This document shows positions 1-7,369 of a DNA stretch of 64,000 bases, piece by piece. This stretch comes from Tectiglobus sp965247245. Its GTDB lineage: Bacteria > Pseudomonadota > Alphaproteobacteria > Rhizobiales > Hyphomicrobiaceae. Both the position numbers and the translations under genes were made by a program. The notes under the pieces were generated by a model, which ran no database searches, was not told the DNA's origin, and saw only the letters and a list, made by a program, of their open reading frames with translations. Position 1 is the stretch's first letter. The number at the start of each line of letters is the position of its first letter. The stretch covers positions 537,433 through 601,432 of the forward strand of contig CBDFGV010000002.1 in NCBI GenBank assembly GCA_965247245.1, in the 5' to 3' direction.

Positions 1-750
1 GTGGGCATTGTCATCGATCTGCTCGAGGCTGGTGATCAACCGAACCGGCGGGGTGAGCTGGCCCGCATTGGCAAGACTCCTGGTTAAGACTGTGATGTCA
101 CAACCACGGTCTGCCAGCGCGCGAACAAGCTCTGATCCCACGAACCCGGTTCCTCCGGTGACAAGCACGCTTGCCCGTTGCTGAAGCAAATCGCCCAGAT
201 CAACAGGCGGCCGTGGCAGCAAGAAGCGAGCCCGGTACGACGTGTAGAAGTCACGAAGCGCAAACACTGCGACGCCGATGGCGGCCAAGGTGAGCACAGC
301 ACTGCCCCAGCCATAACTGATCCAGACAACTGTGGTTGGCTGTGCGATCCAGGCAAAGATGGCCGGAGCTATGAGCGCGAGAATGGCGCCATAGTTGATC
401 GCCAGTAGCGTGTGCAGCACCCGCTCAGTCGGCGGCAGCTTGCGTGTCATATCCTCTTCGACGAAGTCCCAGAGGGTGATGATGATCTCAGCCGCAAGCA
501 CCACGATCAGCGCCACAGCCAACCAGCCCTGAGGTTGTGCCCAGGCAAATGTCAGGAACAGGCCAGCGTAGAAGAGATTGCGCCAGGCGTGCAAACGCAG
601 TTCCTGCGCAGCGTTGTCCTTCCAGGCCAGTCGTTCTGTCATCTCGTGATGAAATACAATGTCAAAACCGCCCATGGCCAACTGGATCACCACAAGCGTC
701 CAGAGCAACGGCGAGAGCATGATGATGTCGTTGAGTAGAGGTGCGCCCAT
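1..750 (-). CDS. Membrane-anchored NAD(P)-binding epimerase/SDR protein (C-terminus off the window)
   Basis: The frame is open from an ATG at 750 to the window edge, so at least 250 residues are seen and the C-terminus is missing. An AAGGAGGT Shine-Dalgarno lies inside the end of the upstream gene, three bases away, so the two are probably translationally coupled. The first ~170 residues contain about five hydrophobic segments. After residue ~195 comes the Rossmann motif VTGGTGFVGSELV, typical of nucleotide-sugar epimerase-like SDRs. The architecture suggests a membrane-bound reductase or epimerase with an unknown substrate. It shares an operon with a DUF4166 protein and is probably controlled by the GbsR-type regulator at 1596-2162. 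Fold assignment is firm; function is not. Confidence 0.75.
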   Translation of the reverse strand, partial: MGAPLLNDIIMLSPLLWTLVVIQLAMGGFDIVFHHEMTERLAWKDNAAQELRLHAWRNLFYAGLFLTFAWAQPQGWLAVALIVVLAAEIIITLWDFVEEDMTRKLPPTERVLHTLLAINYGAILALIAPAIFAWIAQPTTVVWISYGWGSAVLTLAAIGVAVFALRDFYTSYRARFLLPRPPVDLGDLLQQRASVLVTGGTGFVGSELVRALADRGCDITVLTRSLANAGQLTPPVRLITSLEQIDDNAH

Positions 751-753
751 AAC

Positions 754-1443
754 CTAAACCTCCTTGAAGATAGCTACCTGGCGGATCAACAGGCCGAATA
801 ATCTGTGATGAAGCTCCAGTGTGAAGGTGAATTGATCGTCGCCAACATCACGGTGAATGACATCGCAGCGCCCTGGCCCAAGCCAATCCGGCAACGCCAT
901 GGTTCGACCGAACATCTCAATCGCGTAGCCCGTGCTGCGGAAGACCAAGGCGCCATCTTCTTCGAGCAGCTTGAGCCGCATCAACATGCCGTAGCCAAGA
1001 CACTCTTCAAGGCCAGTGGGGCCGGCGAAGCGTTTGGCACTTGTGATCACCTGCGGGAATCGGCCGTCGCGTGCGTAGACGCGGGTCCAGGTTTGTGCGC
1101 CCAAGGCTGCATTTTCCGTGACGATGACATTGGCCGGACCCACCGCCTTCGGTGTGAGCGGCAAAGGACCGCCGACCATGCGGGCGCACTGCGCAATGAG
1201 ACGCCCAGTCCAGGTCATCACCGTCTCAACCACCTCGCCCTTGTAGAGGCGGGTCTCACCATCCGCGAGCTTCTTCTTGAAGCGCGTGCGAACAACTTTT
1301 GGCAGGCGCATCCAGGCCCCGGTCCCAAGCAACTTTCGATACCGACCATCCTCTTTCTCGTCAGCCAACTGCGTGGTCACCGGGCGTGTCGGCACGAGGA
1401 GCGGCACAACATTGCCTGTCCTTGGATGCATCGTGTTCAACAT
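754..1443 (-). CDS. DUF4166 domain protein
   Basis: This 229-residue protein carries the DUF4166 pattern: an LPKVVRTRF segment near the start, a GGPLPL turn near the middle, and WTRVY followed by aromatic-rich beta strands. The family has no established biochemical role and is often found beside membrane or SDR-type reductases, as here. I chose the ATG at 1443 rather than an in-frame start at 1467 because AAGAGGAGGT lies directly before it. A palindrome resembling the one over the neighbouring regulator's start lies about 40 bases upstream, so transcription probably starts between it and the gene and is repressible. It is the first gene of a two-gene unit with the membrane SDR. Confidence 0.75.
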   Translation of the reverse strand: MLNTMHPRTGNVVPLLVPTRPVTTQLADEKEDGRYRKLLGTGAWMRLPKVVRTRFKKKLADGETRLYKGEVVETVMTWTGRLIAQCARMVGGPLPLTPKAVGPANVIVTENAALGAQTWTRVYARDGRFPQVITSAKRFAGPTGLEECLGYGMLMRLKLLEEDGALVFRSTGYAIEMFGRTMALPDWLGPGRCDVIHRDVGDDQFTFTLELHHRLFGLLIRQVAIFKEV

Positions 1444-1482
1444 GCTGACCTCCTCTTGACCGTACAAACCGTTATTATTGTT

Positions 1483-1502
1483 ATTTCTGTATAAACAGAA
1501 AT
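1483..1502. promoter_or_regulatory. Operator-like palindrome before the DUF4166 operon
   Basis: ATTTCTGT and its inverted partner CAGAAAT flank a short AT-rich centre (TTTCTG, six bases, CAGAAA). The half-sites are identical to those of the perfect palindrome over the start of the GbsR-like gene at 2151-2172. Two copies, one in front of each transcription unit, suggest a binding site for that regulator. Confidence 0.7.
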
Positions 1503-1595
1503 TATCTCTCCAAAAGATGGGGCGCAGTTGGCGCCCCGGCTGGACCTCTCGTTCATCTGACTTACGCGCGCGGCGTGCGCGTCTTTGTTATTGCC

Positions 1596-2162
1596 TTAAC
1601 CTGACTTGGTCTTTCCGCGCCCGACAAACTTTGCGATGGCGCCGCCCATCTTGATGAGACGCATCAAGGTGCTGCTCGGCAACCGCATAATCTCATCGAA
1701 ACCTTTGTCGACCGTATCCATGAACTCAAGCATGCCGGCGAGGCGTGCGCGCGCGTGCACAGAGACCCGCTTGTCAGCATTTGCTTCAACCACGCAATCC
1801 CGCAACATCTCAATGGTTGGATCGATCTCGCGTTGCTTGCGGCCATGTGCAATGCGGCGCACCATTTCAAACAGGTCGGCTTCAGCTTCATAATGATCGC
1901 GCCGGTCGCCCATGACGTGGACACGCCGGATCAACTTCCAGATCAACAGCTCACGGATCGAGGTCGACACATTGGAGCGGGCAAGCCCCAACTGCTCTGC
2001 GATTTCTTCGGCAGTGAGCGGCTTTTCTGTGATGAACAGCAGCGCGTGGATCTGGGCAATTGAGCGGTTAACGCCCCAAGTATTGCCCATTTCGCCCCAA
2101 TGCAGAACGAAGCGTTCGACGCTCGGTGCCAATGATCTCTTTTCTACGGTTATTTCTGTCAT
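1596..2162 (-). CDS. GbsR/MarR-type transcriptional regulator
   Basis: This is a 188-residue protein with an N-terminal winged helix-turn-helix. The segment PLTAEEIAEQLGLARSNVS (about residues 53-71) is the recognition-helix region and is characteristic of the GbsR branch of MarR-like repressors. It is followed by a helical C-terminal dimerisation region. GbsR in Bacillus controls choline/betaine genes, but this branch is broad and the ligand cannot be inferred. The ATG start lies inside a perfect 22-bp palindrome, which argues for autorepression. The downstream DUF4166/SDR operon on the same strand carries a second copy of the site, so it is the likely target. Confidence 0.85.
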   Translation of the reverse strand: MTEITVEKRSLAPSVERFVLHWGEMGNTWGVNRSIAQIHALLFITEKPLTAEEIAEQLGLARSNVSTSIRELLIWKLIRRVHVMGDRRDHYEAEADLFEMVRRIAHGRKQREIDPTIEMLRDCVVEANADKRVSVHARARLAGMLEFMDTVDKGFDEIMRLPSSTLMRLIKMGGAIAKFVGRGKTKSG

Positions 2163-2172
2163 GACAGAAATA
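2151..2172. promoter_or_regulatory. Perfect 22-bp palindrome over the regulator's start codon
   Basis: Bases 2151-2172 form a perfect inverted repeat centred between 2161 and 2162, with core TTTCTGTCATGACAGAAA. The start codon of the minus-strand regulator (2160-2162) lies at its centre. Binding of the repressor here would block its own expression. The half-site recurs at 1483-1502. Confidence 0.8.
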
Positions 2173-2624
2173 TATGAACAAACAGGACGAATTGCAAGGA
2201 GAATTTCGAGAACAGGGCGTCTTGAAGGCCGTTGTGGTGAGGACCCGGCAAAGGACCCCTCGGTTAACGTGCTGCCAACACATAGGCCTCCGCACGCTCG
2301 CGCGCCGGAGCTTGGAACAGTTCAGGATGGCGGGACGTGATCTACGCCGCTAACATTTTAATTGAGGCGAACATCACGCCCCGCACGCCGGCCCAGCAGT
2401 GGACGGGTCTCTCTGGCACACTGCCCAACTCTGTCCTCTCCGATTTACCCTGGCTACTCGGCCAGGAAGGACATTGCCACGGGACGGCTGCGTGACCGCA
2501 CCCCCGTGGAAGCCGACCCCTACCCCTCATCGACAAGTCGCCACCGGTAGACAATCCTGAGCGAGGCAGGTGCGGGATATTATGTCGTGCTGCTTGAGAG
2601 CGGGGATAACTAGAGCAGAAATAA
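2173..2624. other. Non-coding stretch between the GbsR-type and LysR-type genes
   Basis: About 450 bases hold no convincing gene. A 59-codon frame begins at 2174 on the plus strand right after the palindrome, but its composition is not protein-like. The left part should hold the regulator's promoter. I see no terminator with a clear T-run. Confidence 0.5.
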
Positions 2625-3545
2625 CTAGCCACGCTGCCGAACAACGCGGCGGACGACGTCGACGATAATTTTTCGCAGTAAGACCTCAGCAGGATCGCGG
2701 TCCGTTGCTGCGCGCCAAGCCATCGACAGGTCGAATTTCGGGGAACGAAATGGCAGGTTCTCGGAGCGCAATGCATTTTGACCTGCAAGCTCATCGGCCA
2801 CATAAGACGGTACAGTAGCGACCCGGTTCGAGTTTTGCAGCAAGTAGGGAAGTACCGCGAACGAGGGAACCGACAAGAGTACCTCCCGTGCACCCTCCGC
2901 TTCGGTCAATGCCTCATCAATGTATCCTGTCAGGTCACCGGCAAACGTCACCAGCACGTGGTCGCGCTTCATGTATGCGTTGAGCGTCTTGGGCGGCTGC
3001 GCCTTCTTACACATCACGGCACGGTAGCCGACGCGGCAGATCTTTCTGATCCTTGCTTCTGCCGGAAGCTTGTCGAGATAACCGACAACGATCGTTGCCG
3101 TGTTCTCAGACAACATCTGCCCGGCCCTCAGATAATCGGACTGCTGCGCCACCAGCCGGCACTTCGGCATGACTTGTAGCAGCTGTTCGGAAATGGCCGG
3201 TAGAAAACTCACCTGCGCGTCGTCGGACATGGCGATGCGAAACACGCGTGCCTCGCTCTGCGGGTCGAACCGCGCGGTGCTGCGCAAGGCCCGCTCGATG
3301 AGGTCGAGGGCGGGCTTGATCTCCTCGTCCAGAGCCACAGCCCGCGGCGTTGGTTCGAGCTGGTTACCTTGCCGGACAAATAGAGGATCATCCAACTCCT
3401 CTCGCAAGCGTGCGAGCGATCGTGACACCGCCGGCTGACCGAGAGAAATCCGATTGGCAACGCGCGTGACGCTGCGCTCCTGCATCAGCAGATGGAAGAC
3501 TGCAAGCAGGTTCAGATCAACGGACAGCGCATCATTTTTTGGCAT
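2625..3545 (-). CDS. LysR-family transcriptional regulator
   Basis: This 306-residue protein has the LysR layout. The N-terminal winged helix-turn-helix (about residues 8-65) includes RVANRISLGQPAVSRSLARLREELDDPLFVR, split here as the helix RISLGQPAVSRSLARL and the wing DDPLFVRQG. A periplasmic-binding-protein-like effector domain follows. It is divergent from the carboxymuconolactone-decarboxylase-like gene at 3627, with an 81-base shared promoter region containing a T-N11-A-like inverted repeat. In this family such a layout usually means that the regulator controls both itself and its neighbour. The inducer is unknown. Confidence 0.9.
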   Translation of the reverse strand: MPKNDALSVDLNLLAVFHLLMQERSVTRVANRISLGQPAVSRSLARLREELDDPLFVRQGNQLEPTPRAVALDEEIKPALDLIERALRSTARFDPQSEARVFRIAMSDDAQVSFLPAISEQLLQVMPKCRLVAQQSDYLRAGQMLSENTATIVVGYLDKLPAEARIRKICRVGYRAVMCKKAQPPKTLNAYMKRDHVLVTFAGDLTGYIDEALTEAEGAREVLLSVPSFAVLPYLLQNSNRVATVPSYVADELAGQNALRSENLPFRSPKFDLSMAWRAATDRDPAEVLLRKIIVDVVRRVVRQRG

Positions 3546-3549
3546 ATGT

Positions 3550-3576
3550 ATTATTCTGACTATCGATTTGAGTAAT
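3550..3576. promoter_or_regulatory. Probable LysR box between divergent genes
   Basis: ATTATTC and GAGTAAT (six of seven positions complementary) flank a 13-base spacer in the 81-base gap between the LysR gene and its divergent neighbour. The form matches the ATTA...TAAT imperfect dyads bound by LysR proteins. Confidence 0.5.
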
Positions 3577-3626
3577 GCCTTTTATCTGCGCCAAAATGCC
3601 GGCAGTCAACGCAGAGGGACGACGAG

Positions 3627-4355
3627 ATGCCGAGCAACACCACAACTTCACGCTTTGGAGCATTCTATGCTTCCGCTTACCAAGACGATCTGGAATCCCG
3701 CAGTCAGCTCAGCAAGGAACAGAAGTTTGCCGTGCTGGTGGCTGGATTGTCGTCACTTCCAATGAGCCGCGATCACCTTGTTGCAGATCTGACTTTGCTT
3801 TTAGACCAAGGCTGTTCACCGCAGCTGGCTGAGGACACCATCGCGCAAATGGCGGCTTACATTGGATTTCCGCGGGCGCGACAGTGCATGACCTGTCTTG
3901 AGCAGGCGCTCAATAGTCGCGACCAACTTGGAGAACTCGCGAGCCGGTCACCTGACGACAGATCGGATGCGGCGCGCCATCGACGCGGCGTCGACGTCTA
4001 CCATCAGCTCAACCCGCACGCGCTCGACAATATCAATGCCGCTTTCGGCGCGTTGGCGGGCGATGTGGTGGAACGGACCTTCCTGGCGTTTGGTGATGTC
4101 TATGCGCTCTCCGAGCAGTCACTGACACTTCAGCAATTTGCGACGATCTCTGCGCTTGGCACTTTGGGATGCGCGGCGCCGCAACTGCGGTTTCATATCG
4201 GCGCGGGTTTGAATGTCGGTATCACGCAGGAACAGCTTGTTGAAATCATTGCCTGGATCCAGTTCTTTGCCGGTGCACCGGCGGCTTACAACGCGCTCAC
4301 CGAGCTCAAGGCGGCACTGGCGGCGGGAACCGGGGCAACGCCGGGATATCAATAA
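3627..4355 (+). CDS. Carboxymuconolactone decarboxylase/AhpD-fold protein
   Basis: The 242 residues appear to contain two repeats of the AhpD/CMD helical fold, one around residues 30-110 (LSKEQKFAVLVA...) and one around 130-225 (LDNINAAFGAL..., FATISALGTLG...). The C-terminal repeat keeps the pattern of gamma-carboxymuconolactone decarboxylases, including EQLVEIIAWIQFFAGAPAA. No CxxC redox pair is present, so an AhpD-type peroxidase role is unlikely. A GAGGGA ribosome site lies seven bases before the ATG. The divergent LysR gene suggests induction by an aromatic or similar substrate, but no other aromatic-catabolism gene is nearby, so the substrate is open. Confidence 0.8.
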   Translation: MPSNTTTSRFGAFYASAYQDDLESRSQLSKEQKFAVLVAGLSSLPMSRDHLVADLTLLLDQGCSPQLAEDTIAQMAAYIGFPRARQCMTCLEQALNSRDQLGELASRSPDDRSDAARHRRGVDVYHQLNPHALDNINAAFGALAGDVVERTFLAFGDVYALSEQSLTLQQFATISALGTLGCAAPQLRFHIGAGLNVGITQEQLVEIIAWIQFFAGAPAAYNALTELKAALAAGTGATPGYQ

Positions 4356-4388
4356 GACGTAACTTTTAGGTCCTGTCTGGGATCACGC

Positions 4389-4424
4389 AAAAAGGCCGGC
4401 TGGTTGACACCTTGCCGGCCTTAT
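4389..4424. terminator. Bidirectional terminator between convergent genes
   Basis: A perfect 9-bp stem AAGGCCGGC/GCCGGCCTT (4392-4400 and 4414-4422) with a 13-base loop is preceded by a run of A and followed by TT-rich sequence. It can serve both the plus-strand CMD gene and the minus-strand DUF1127 gene. Confidence 0.8.
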
Positions 4425-4484
4425 TCTTTCGACCTACAGCGTTTGGTTTCAGCGCCGCACAAGGCGCCAGCAACAACCGCCCCA

Positions 4485-4730
4485 CTAGCGGCGAATGCGG
4501 TCAATGCCACCGTAGACGGCCGAAGTGATCTCCGATCGGTCGATGCCAATGTCGGCCAACATCCGATCGTCGAGCTGACGCAGGTCACTAATTGCCCGGT
4601 TCTTGCGGTATGAACTCAACATGCCGCTGAACATGCTCACAATGACCTGACCGATACCACTAGCGGCTTTTTCGGTCTGCTCGGCAACAACGTCTGCGCT
4701 CACGCTCATCTGCTTGACTGCCTCTGACAT
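4485..4730 (-). CDS. DUF1127 protein
   Basis: This 81-residue basic protein has the DUF1127 signature in its second half (RAISDLRQLDDRMLADIGIDRSEI at about residues 45-68, split as RAISDLRQLDD and RMLADIGIDRSEI). The N-terminal ~40 residues form an extra amphipathic, partly hydrophobic segment. Related small proteins in alphaproteobacteria have been linked to RNA turnover and phosphate or stress adaptation, but no role can be assigned here. An AAGGAG site precedes the ATG, and a sigma-70-like promoter is visible at 4759-4786. It is probably monocistronic. Confidence 0.85.
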   Translation of the reverse strand: MSEAVKQMSVSADVVAEQTEKAASGIGQVIVSMFSGMLSSYRKNRAISDLRQLDDRMLADIGIDRSEITSAVYGGIDRIRR

Positions 4731-4758
4731 GGCAGTTCTCCTTTTCTTGTTTTTGAGT

Positions 4759-4786
4759 TTTCTAGGTGTAGGAACTGCGAGGTCAA
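4759..4786 (-). promoter_or_regulatory. Probable sigma-70 promoter of the DUF1127 gene
   Basis: On the minus strand TTGACC (4786-4781), a 16-base spacer and TAGAAA (4764-4759) sit about 30 bases before the DUF1127 start. The -35 box overlaps the T-run of the terminator of the upstream gene. Confidence 0.5.
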
Positions 4787-4815
4787 AAAAGACTTCCCCT
4801 CGCGTCGTTGAGGGG
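4785..4815 (-). terminator. Terminator downstream of the Ntn amidase gene
   Basis: On the minus strand a 6-bp GC stem CCCCTC/GAGGGG (4796-4801 and 4810-4815) with an 8-base loop is followed after a few bases by six T residues (4785-4790). Confidence 0.6.
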
Positions 4816-4841
4816 CTGATCTCACAGATGCGCGCTGCGAG

Positions 4842-4859
4842 CTGTTACTTGGGTAACAG
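4842..4859. promoter_or_regulatory. 18-bp inverted repeat upstream of the DUF1127 gene
   Basis: CTGTTAC and GTAACAG are perfectly inverted around TTGG. It lies between the end of the amidase gene and the DUF1127 promoter, and could be an operator. No candidate binding protein is evident. Confidence 0.35.
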
Positions 4860-4873
4860 GATGCCGTTTGTCC

Positions 4874-5881
4874 TCAGGAACTGTGCGTTTGCGTCGCTGG
4901 TTCGCGCTTTTCGAAGCCGCGGGCCGAGATCGTGCCTCGGGCTGCATCGGCGATCATGGCAAGGCGCGTGCGTTCGTTGAGGATCGGTGGTTTCAGCCAT
5001 GCGAAGTCATTGTCAATGAGAGCACAAGGCTCAACGATATCCTTCAGCATCTGCCTGCTGCGTCCCGGATTGTCATCGCCACGGTCACGACCAAACCAGT
5101 CGTCGGCCTGCCATGCATTGGCCGCAGCACCTGGACCGTCTTTGACGAAGGCCTCGGTCTCAGTGCGGTCGATGATGCAAAGCTCGTCGGGCTTGGTGCC
5201 GGCGAGGGAATAGATGGCAGGCGAGGCGATTGGCGTTTCAATCAGAAGGCGTCTGGCGTCTGCGAAGGATGGCGCGCGCTCGAAAACGCTGCGCAGCACG
5301 TGCGCCGGTGTCTCGTGCGACGTCTTCCAGACCTTGATCTTGTTCGCCATCCAATCGATGGGATAGAGACCGCCGCCGGATTTCGGCATTGGTGCCTGAT
5401 TGAGCGCGGCTGAGAACCTGCCCGGCGCCATGGCCTGCAGTACACCGGTATAGCCCGGCCACGTCATTGAGGTGAATGGCCCGGCGGCGCCATCCACTTT
5501 GGCTGCAATAATGTATCGTCCCAGCCCGGGTGTGCGCCAATCAAGAACGCGAACCAGGCGCGCGGTCTCGCCGTCAGAGGACGGATGCACGCCGACGGTG
5601 CAGCCCCACTCATAGTTGACCGACAGAAAATAGGCTCCCGGGCGGGCAAGGCGCTCAGCGATACGGTCGATTTCACCCAAATGAGCATTACTTGATTTGA
5701 CCAGCCAGCGCCGCGAAACCTGGTCCAATGACCTCAAGATCTGGCGTGGGATTCCCCGAGTTGCACTATCAAGCAATAGGTGGGCGTAGGCTTCCTGCGC
5801 GATCAGGGTTTCATAGGCAAAATCTGGCCCCGTTGTGGTGACGGGAATATCCGGCAGGTCCGGATCGATCCGCTGCTGCAT
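4874..5881 (-). CDS. Ntn hydrolase related to acid ceramidase / N-acylethanolamine amidase
   Basis: This is a 335-residue protein when started at the ATG at 5881, which has an AAGAG site eight bases upstream (an in-frame GTG at 5890 is too close). The motif YEWGCTVGVH (Cys ~94) followed by VRVLDWRTPGLG resembles the nucleophile region of the acid ceramidase/NAAA and conjugated-bile-salt-hydrolase families, where the cysteine becomes N-terminal after self-cleavage. A helical propeptide-like segment of ~90 residues precedes the cysteine. I see no signal peptide, unlike the lysosomal relatives, so it may act in the cytoplasm. Substrates in this family are N-acyl amides. Specificity is inference. 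Confidence 0.65.
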   Translation of the reverse strand: MQQRIDPDLPDIPVTTTGPDFAYETLIAQEAYAHLLLDSATRGIPRQILRSLDQVSRRWLVKSSNAHLGEIDRIAERLARPGAYFLSVNYEWGCTVGVHPSSDGETARLVRVLDWRTPGLGRYIIAAKVDGAAGPFTSMTWPGYTGVLQAMAPGRFSAALNQAPMPKSGGGLYPIDWMANKIKVWKTSHETPAHVLRSVFERAPSFADARRLLIETPIASPAIYSLAGTKPDELCIIDRTETEAFVKDGPGAAANAWQADDWFGRDRGDDNPGRSRQMLKDIVEPCALIDNDFAWLKPPILNERTRLAMIADAARGTISARGFEKREPATQTHSS

Positions 5882-5931
5882 GAAACACACTCTTTCAGCG
5901 CCAATTCACGCCATAAACTAGGCGTTAATCG

Positions 5932-5960
5932 TTGACATTTCGAGGCAAAAGGAAGATAAG
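5932..5960 (+). promoter_or_regulatory. Probable sigma-70 promoter of rplU-rpmA
   Basis: A consensus TTGACA (5932-5937), a 17-base spacer and GATAAG (5955-5960) lie about 140 bases before rplU. This leaves a leader of roughly 140 bases, long enough for regulation, though I recognise no known leader element. Confidence 0.55.
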
Positions 5961-6106
5961 GCTGGCTTCGCGCGATGCTGAACAACGGCATCGTGGCCAA
6001 CGCGCTGCCCGAGGCCATCCGGCATTTGCCGAGGATCCTGACAACCGGATCTCCTTAAAGTCCGCAATTTGCGGCGCCACAGGGCGTGGTAACGAAGGAA
6101 AATGAG

Positions 6107-6421
6107 ATGTACGCTGTGATTAAAACCGGCGGCAAGCAGTACCGTGTCAGTGCGGATGACGAGCTGCAGCTGGAGCGTCTGGACGGTGAAACCGGCGCAA
6201 AAATCGAGTTTCCAGAGGTCCTGATGGTCTCTGAAGGTGACAACGTCAAAGTCGGGACACCAACTGTGGCTGGCGCCAAGGTCGTCGGTGAAGTGGTTGA
6301 GCAGTTCCGCGCCCCGAAGGTTATTGCCTTCAAGAAGCGTCGCCGTAAGAATTCGCGTCGTAAGAAGGGACACCGTCAGCAGCTGACGAAGATCCGCATC
6401 ACTGAGATTGTCGCAGCCTAA
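6107..6421 (+). CDS. rplU: 50S ribosomal protein L21
   Basis: The 104-residue protein begins MYAVIKTGGKQYRV, the conserved L21 N-terminus, and ends in the basic KKRRRKNSRRKKGHRQQ segment that contacts 23S rRNA. I chose the ATG at 6107 because it matches the family start and has AAGGAAAATGAG before it. An in-frame start seven codons upstream lacks support. It binds 23S rRNA in the large subunit and is cotranscribed with rpmA. In many alphaproteobacteria L21 carries a C-terminal helix-hairpin-helix extension. Here it is the short form. Confidence 0.98.
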   Translation: MYAVIKTGGKQYRVSADDELQLERLDGETGAKIEFPEVLMVSEGDNVKVGTPTVAGAKVVGEVVEQFRAPKVIAFKKRRRKNSRRKKGHRQQLTKIRITEIVAA

Positions 6422-6465
6422 GGATTGGCGCGAACGTACCGGAACAAATTTCTGAGGATTTTGAG

Positions 6466-6738
6466 ATGGCACACAAAAAGGCAGGCGGCTCTTCGAGAAA
6501 CGGCCGCGATTCTGAGTCCAAACGACTTGGTATTAAGAAGTACGGTGGCGAACTGGTCATCCCAGGCAACATTCTTTGCCGTCAGCGTGGCACCAAGTGG
6601 CACCCAGGCCGCAACGTTGGCATGGGCACAGACCATACGATCTTCTCGAAGATCGAAGGACACGTGAAGTTCGACACCAAGCGTGGTGGTCGGATCTACA
6701 TCTCGGTTGACCCGGCAACGGCAGAGGCGGCCGAGTAA
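6466..6738 (+). CDS. rpmA: 50S ribosomal protein L27
   Basis: This 90-residue protein starts MAHKKAGGSSRNGRD, the highly conserved L27 N-terminus that reaches toward the peptidyl-transferase centre. The start lacks the cleavable extension seen in Firmicutes. It lies 44 bases after rplU, and a strong terminator follows at 6771-6798, so the two form a compact operon. Confidence 0.98.
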   Translation: MAHKKAGGSSRNGRDSESKRLGIKKYGGELVIPGNILCRQRGTKWHPGRNVGMGTDHTIFSKIEGHVKFDTKRGGRIYISVDPATAEAAE

Positions 6739-6770
6739 CCCATCGCCTTTGGCGACCGAAGCAGATGCAA

Positions 6771-6798
6771 GGGAGATGGGGCACCATCTCCCTTTTTT
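6771..6798 (+). terminator. Intrinsic terminator of rplU-rpmA
   Basis: A perfect 9-bp stem GGGAGATGG/CCATCTCCC (6771-6779 and 6784-6792) with a 4-base loop is followed directly by six T residues. It separates the ribosomal operon from the GNAT-obgE genes. Confidence 0.9.
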
Positions 6799-6820
6799 CG
6801 TTTTTGAGACCAGCAGCGTC

Positions 6821-7369
6821 ATGGACAGTGAAGTCACATTGCTCAATGCCAACCGCGTCGCGCTCCGCTTATTGGAGCCGGACGATGCTTCTGCAATGAC
6901 GACAATGATGCAGAACTGGAATGTCCTGCGCATGCTCTCCAGCCCGCCACACCCTTACAGGTTGGCGGATGCGGAAGAGTTCATTGTCAGCCGCCGGGAA
7001 CAGGGCAACACGCCGGAAGATTGTACCTTCGCCGTCGTCGTCGATAGCGCGTTGGCAGGCGTTATCAGCATTGAACCCAACACCAAGGATCAGCCCGAAC
7101 TCGGATACTGGCTTGGCGAGGAATTTTGGGGCAAGGGGCTCATGAGCGAAGCTGTCGAGTTAATGGTCGATCGCTATTTTGAGGCCTCCCAGGCTGATGC
7201 GCTCTATTGTGCGGCATTTATCGAGAACCCGGCATCGATCCGCATTCAGGAGAAGGTCGGCTTCACTCAGCTTGGTGAGACTGAAATCTTTTCGAAGTCA
7301 CGGGACTGCAAGATTAAGAGCGTCGCGACGCGGCTGACGCGAGACGAGTTTGAAAGACAGAAACAATGA
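6821..7369 (+). CDS. GNAT N-acetyltransferase of the RimJ/RimL type
   Basis: This 182-residue acetyltransferase starts at the ATG at 6821. A longer in-frame reading would overlap rpmA and the terminator and is rejected. It shows the RimJ/RimL pattern: RVALRLLEPDDA at the start, the acetyl-CoA-binding region GYWLGEEFWGKGLMSEAVELM (split as GYWLGEEFWGKG and LMSEAVELM), and NPASIRIQEKVGFTQLGE near the end. It overlaps obgE by four bases (ATGA), so translation is probably coupled. A GNAT gene at this position is common in Hyphomicrobiales. The acetylated substrate is not known. Confidence 0.9.
   Translation: MDSEVTLLNANRVALRLLEPDDASAMTTMMQNWNVLRMLSSPPHPYRLADAEEFIVSRREQGNTPEDCTFAVVVDSALAGVISIEPNTKDQPELGYWLGEEFWGKGLMSEAVELMVDRYFEASQADALYCAAFIENPASIRIQEKVGFTQLGETEIFSKSRDCKIKSVATRLTRDEFERQKQ

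Noticed and set aside
4356..4484. A 69-codon plus-strand frame after the CMD gene
   Set aside because: It runs through the terminator and antisense to DUF1127 without a ribosome site.
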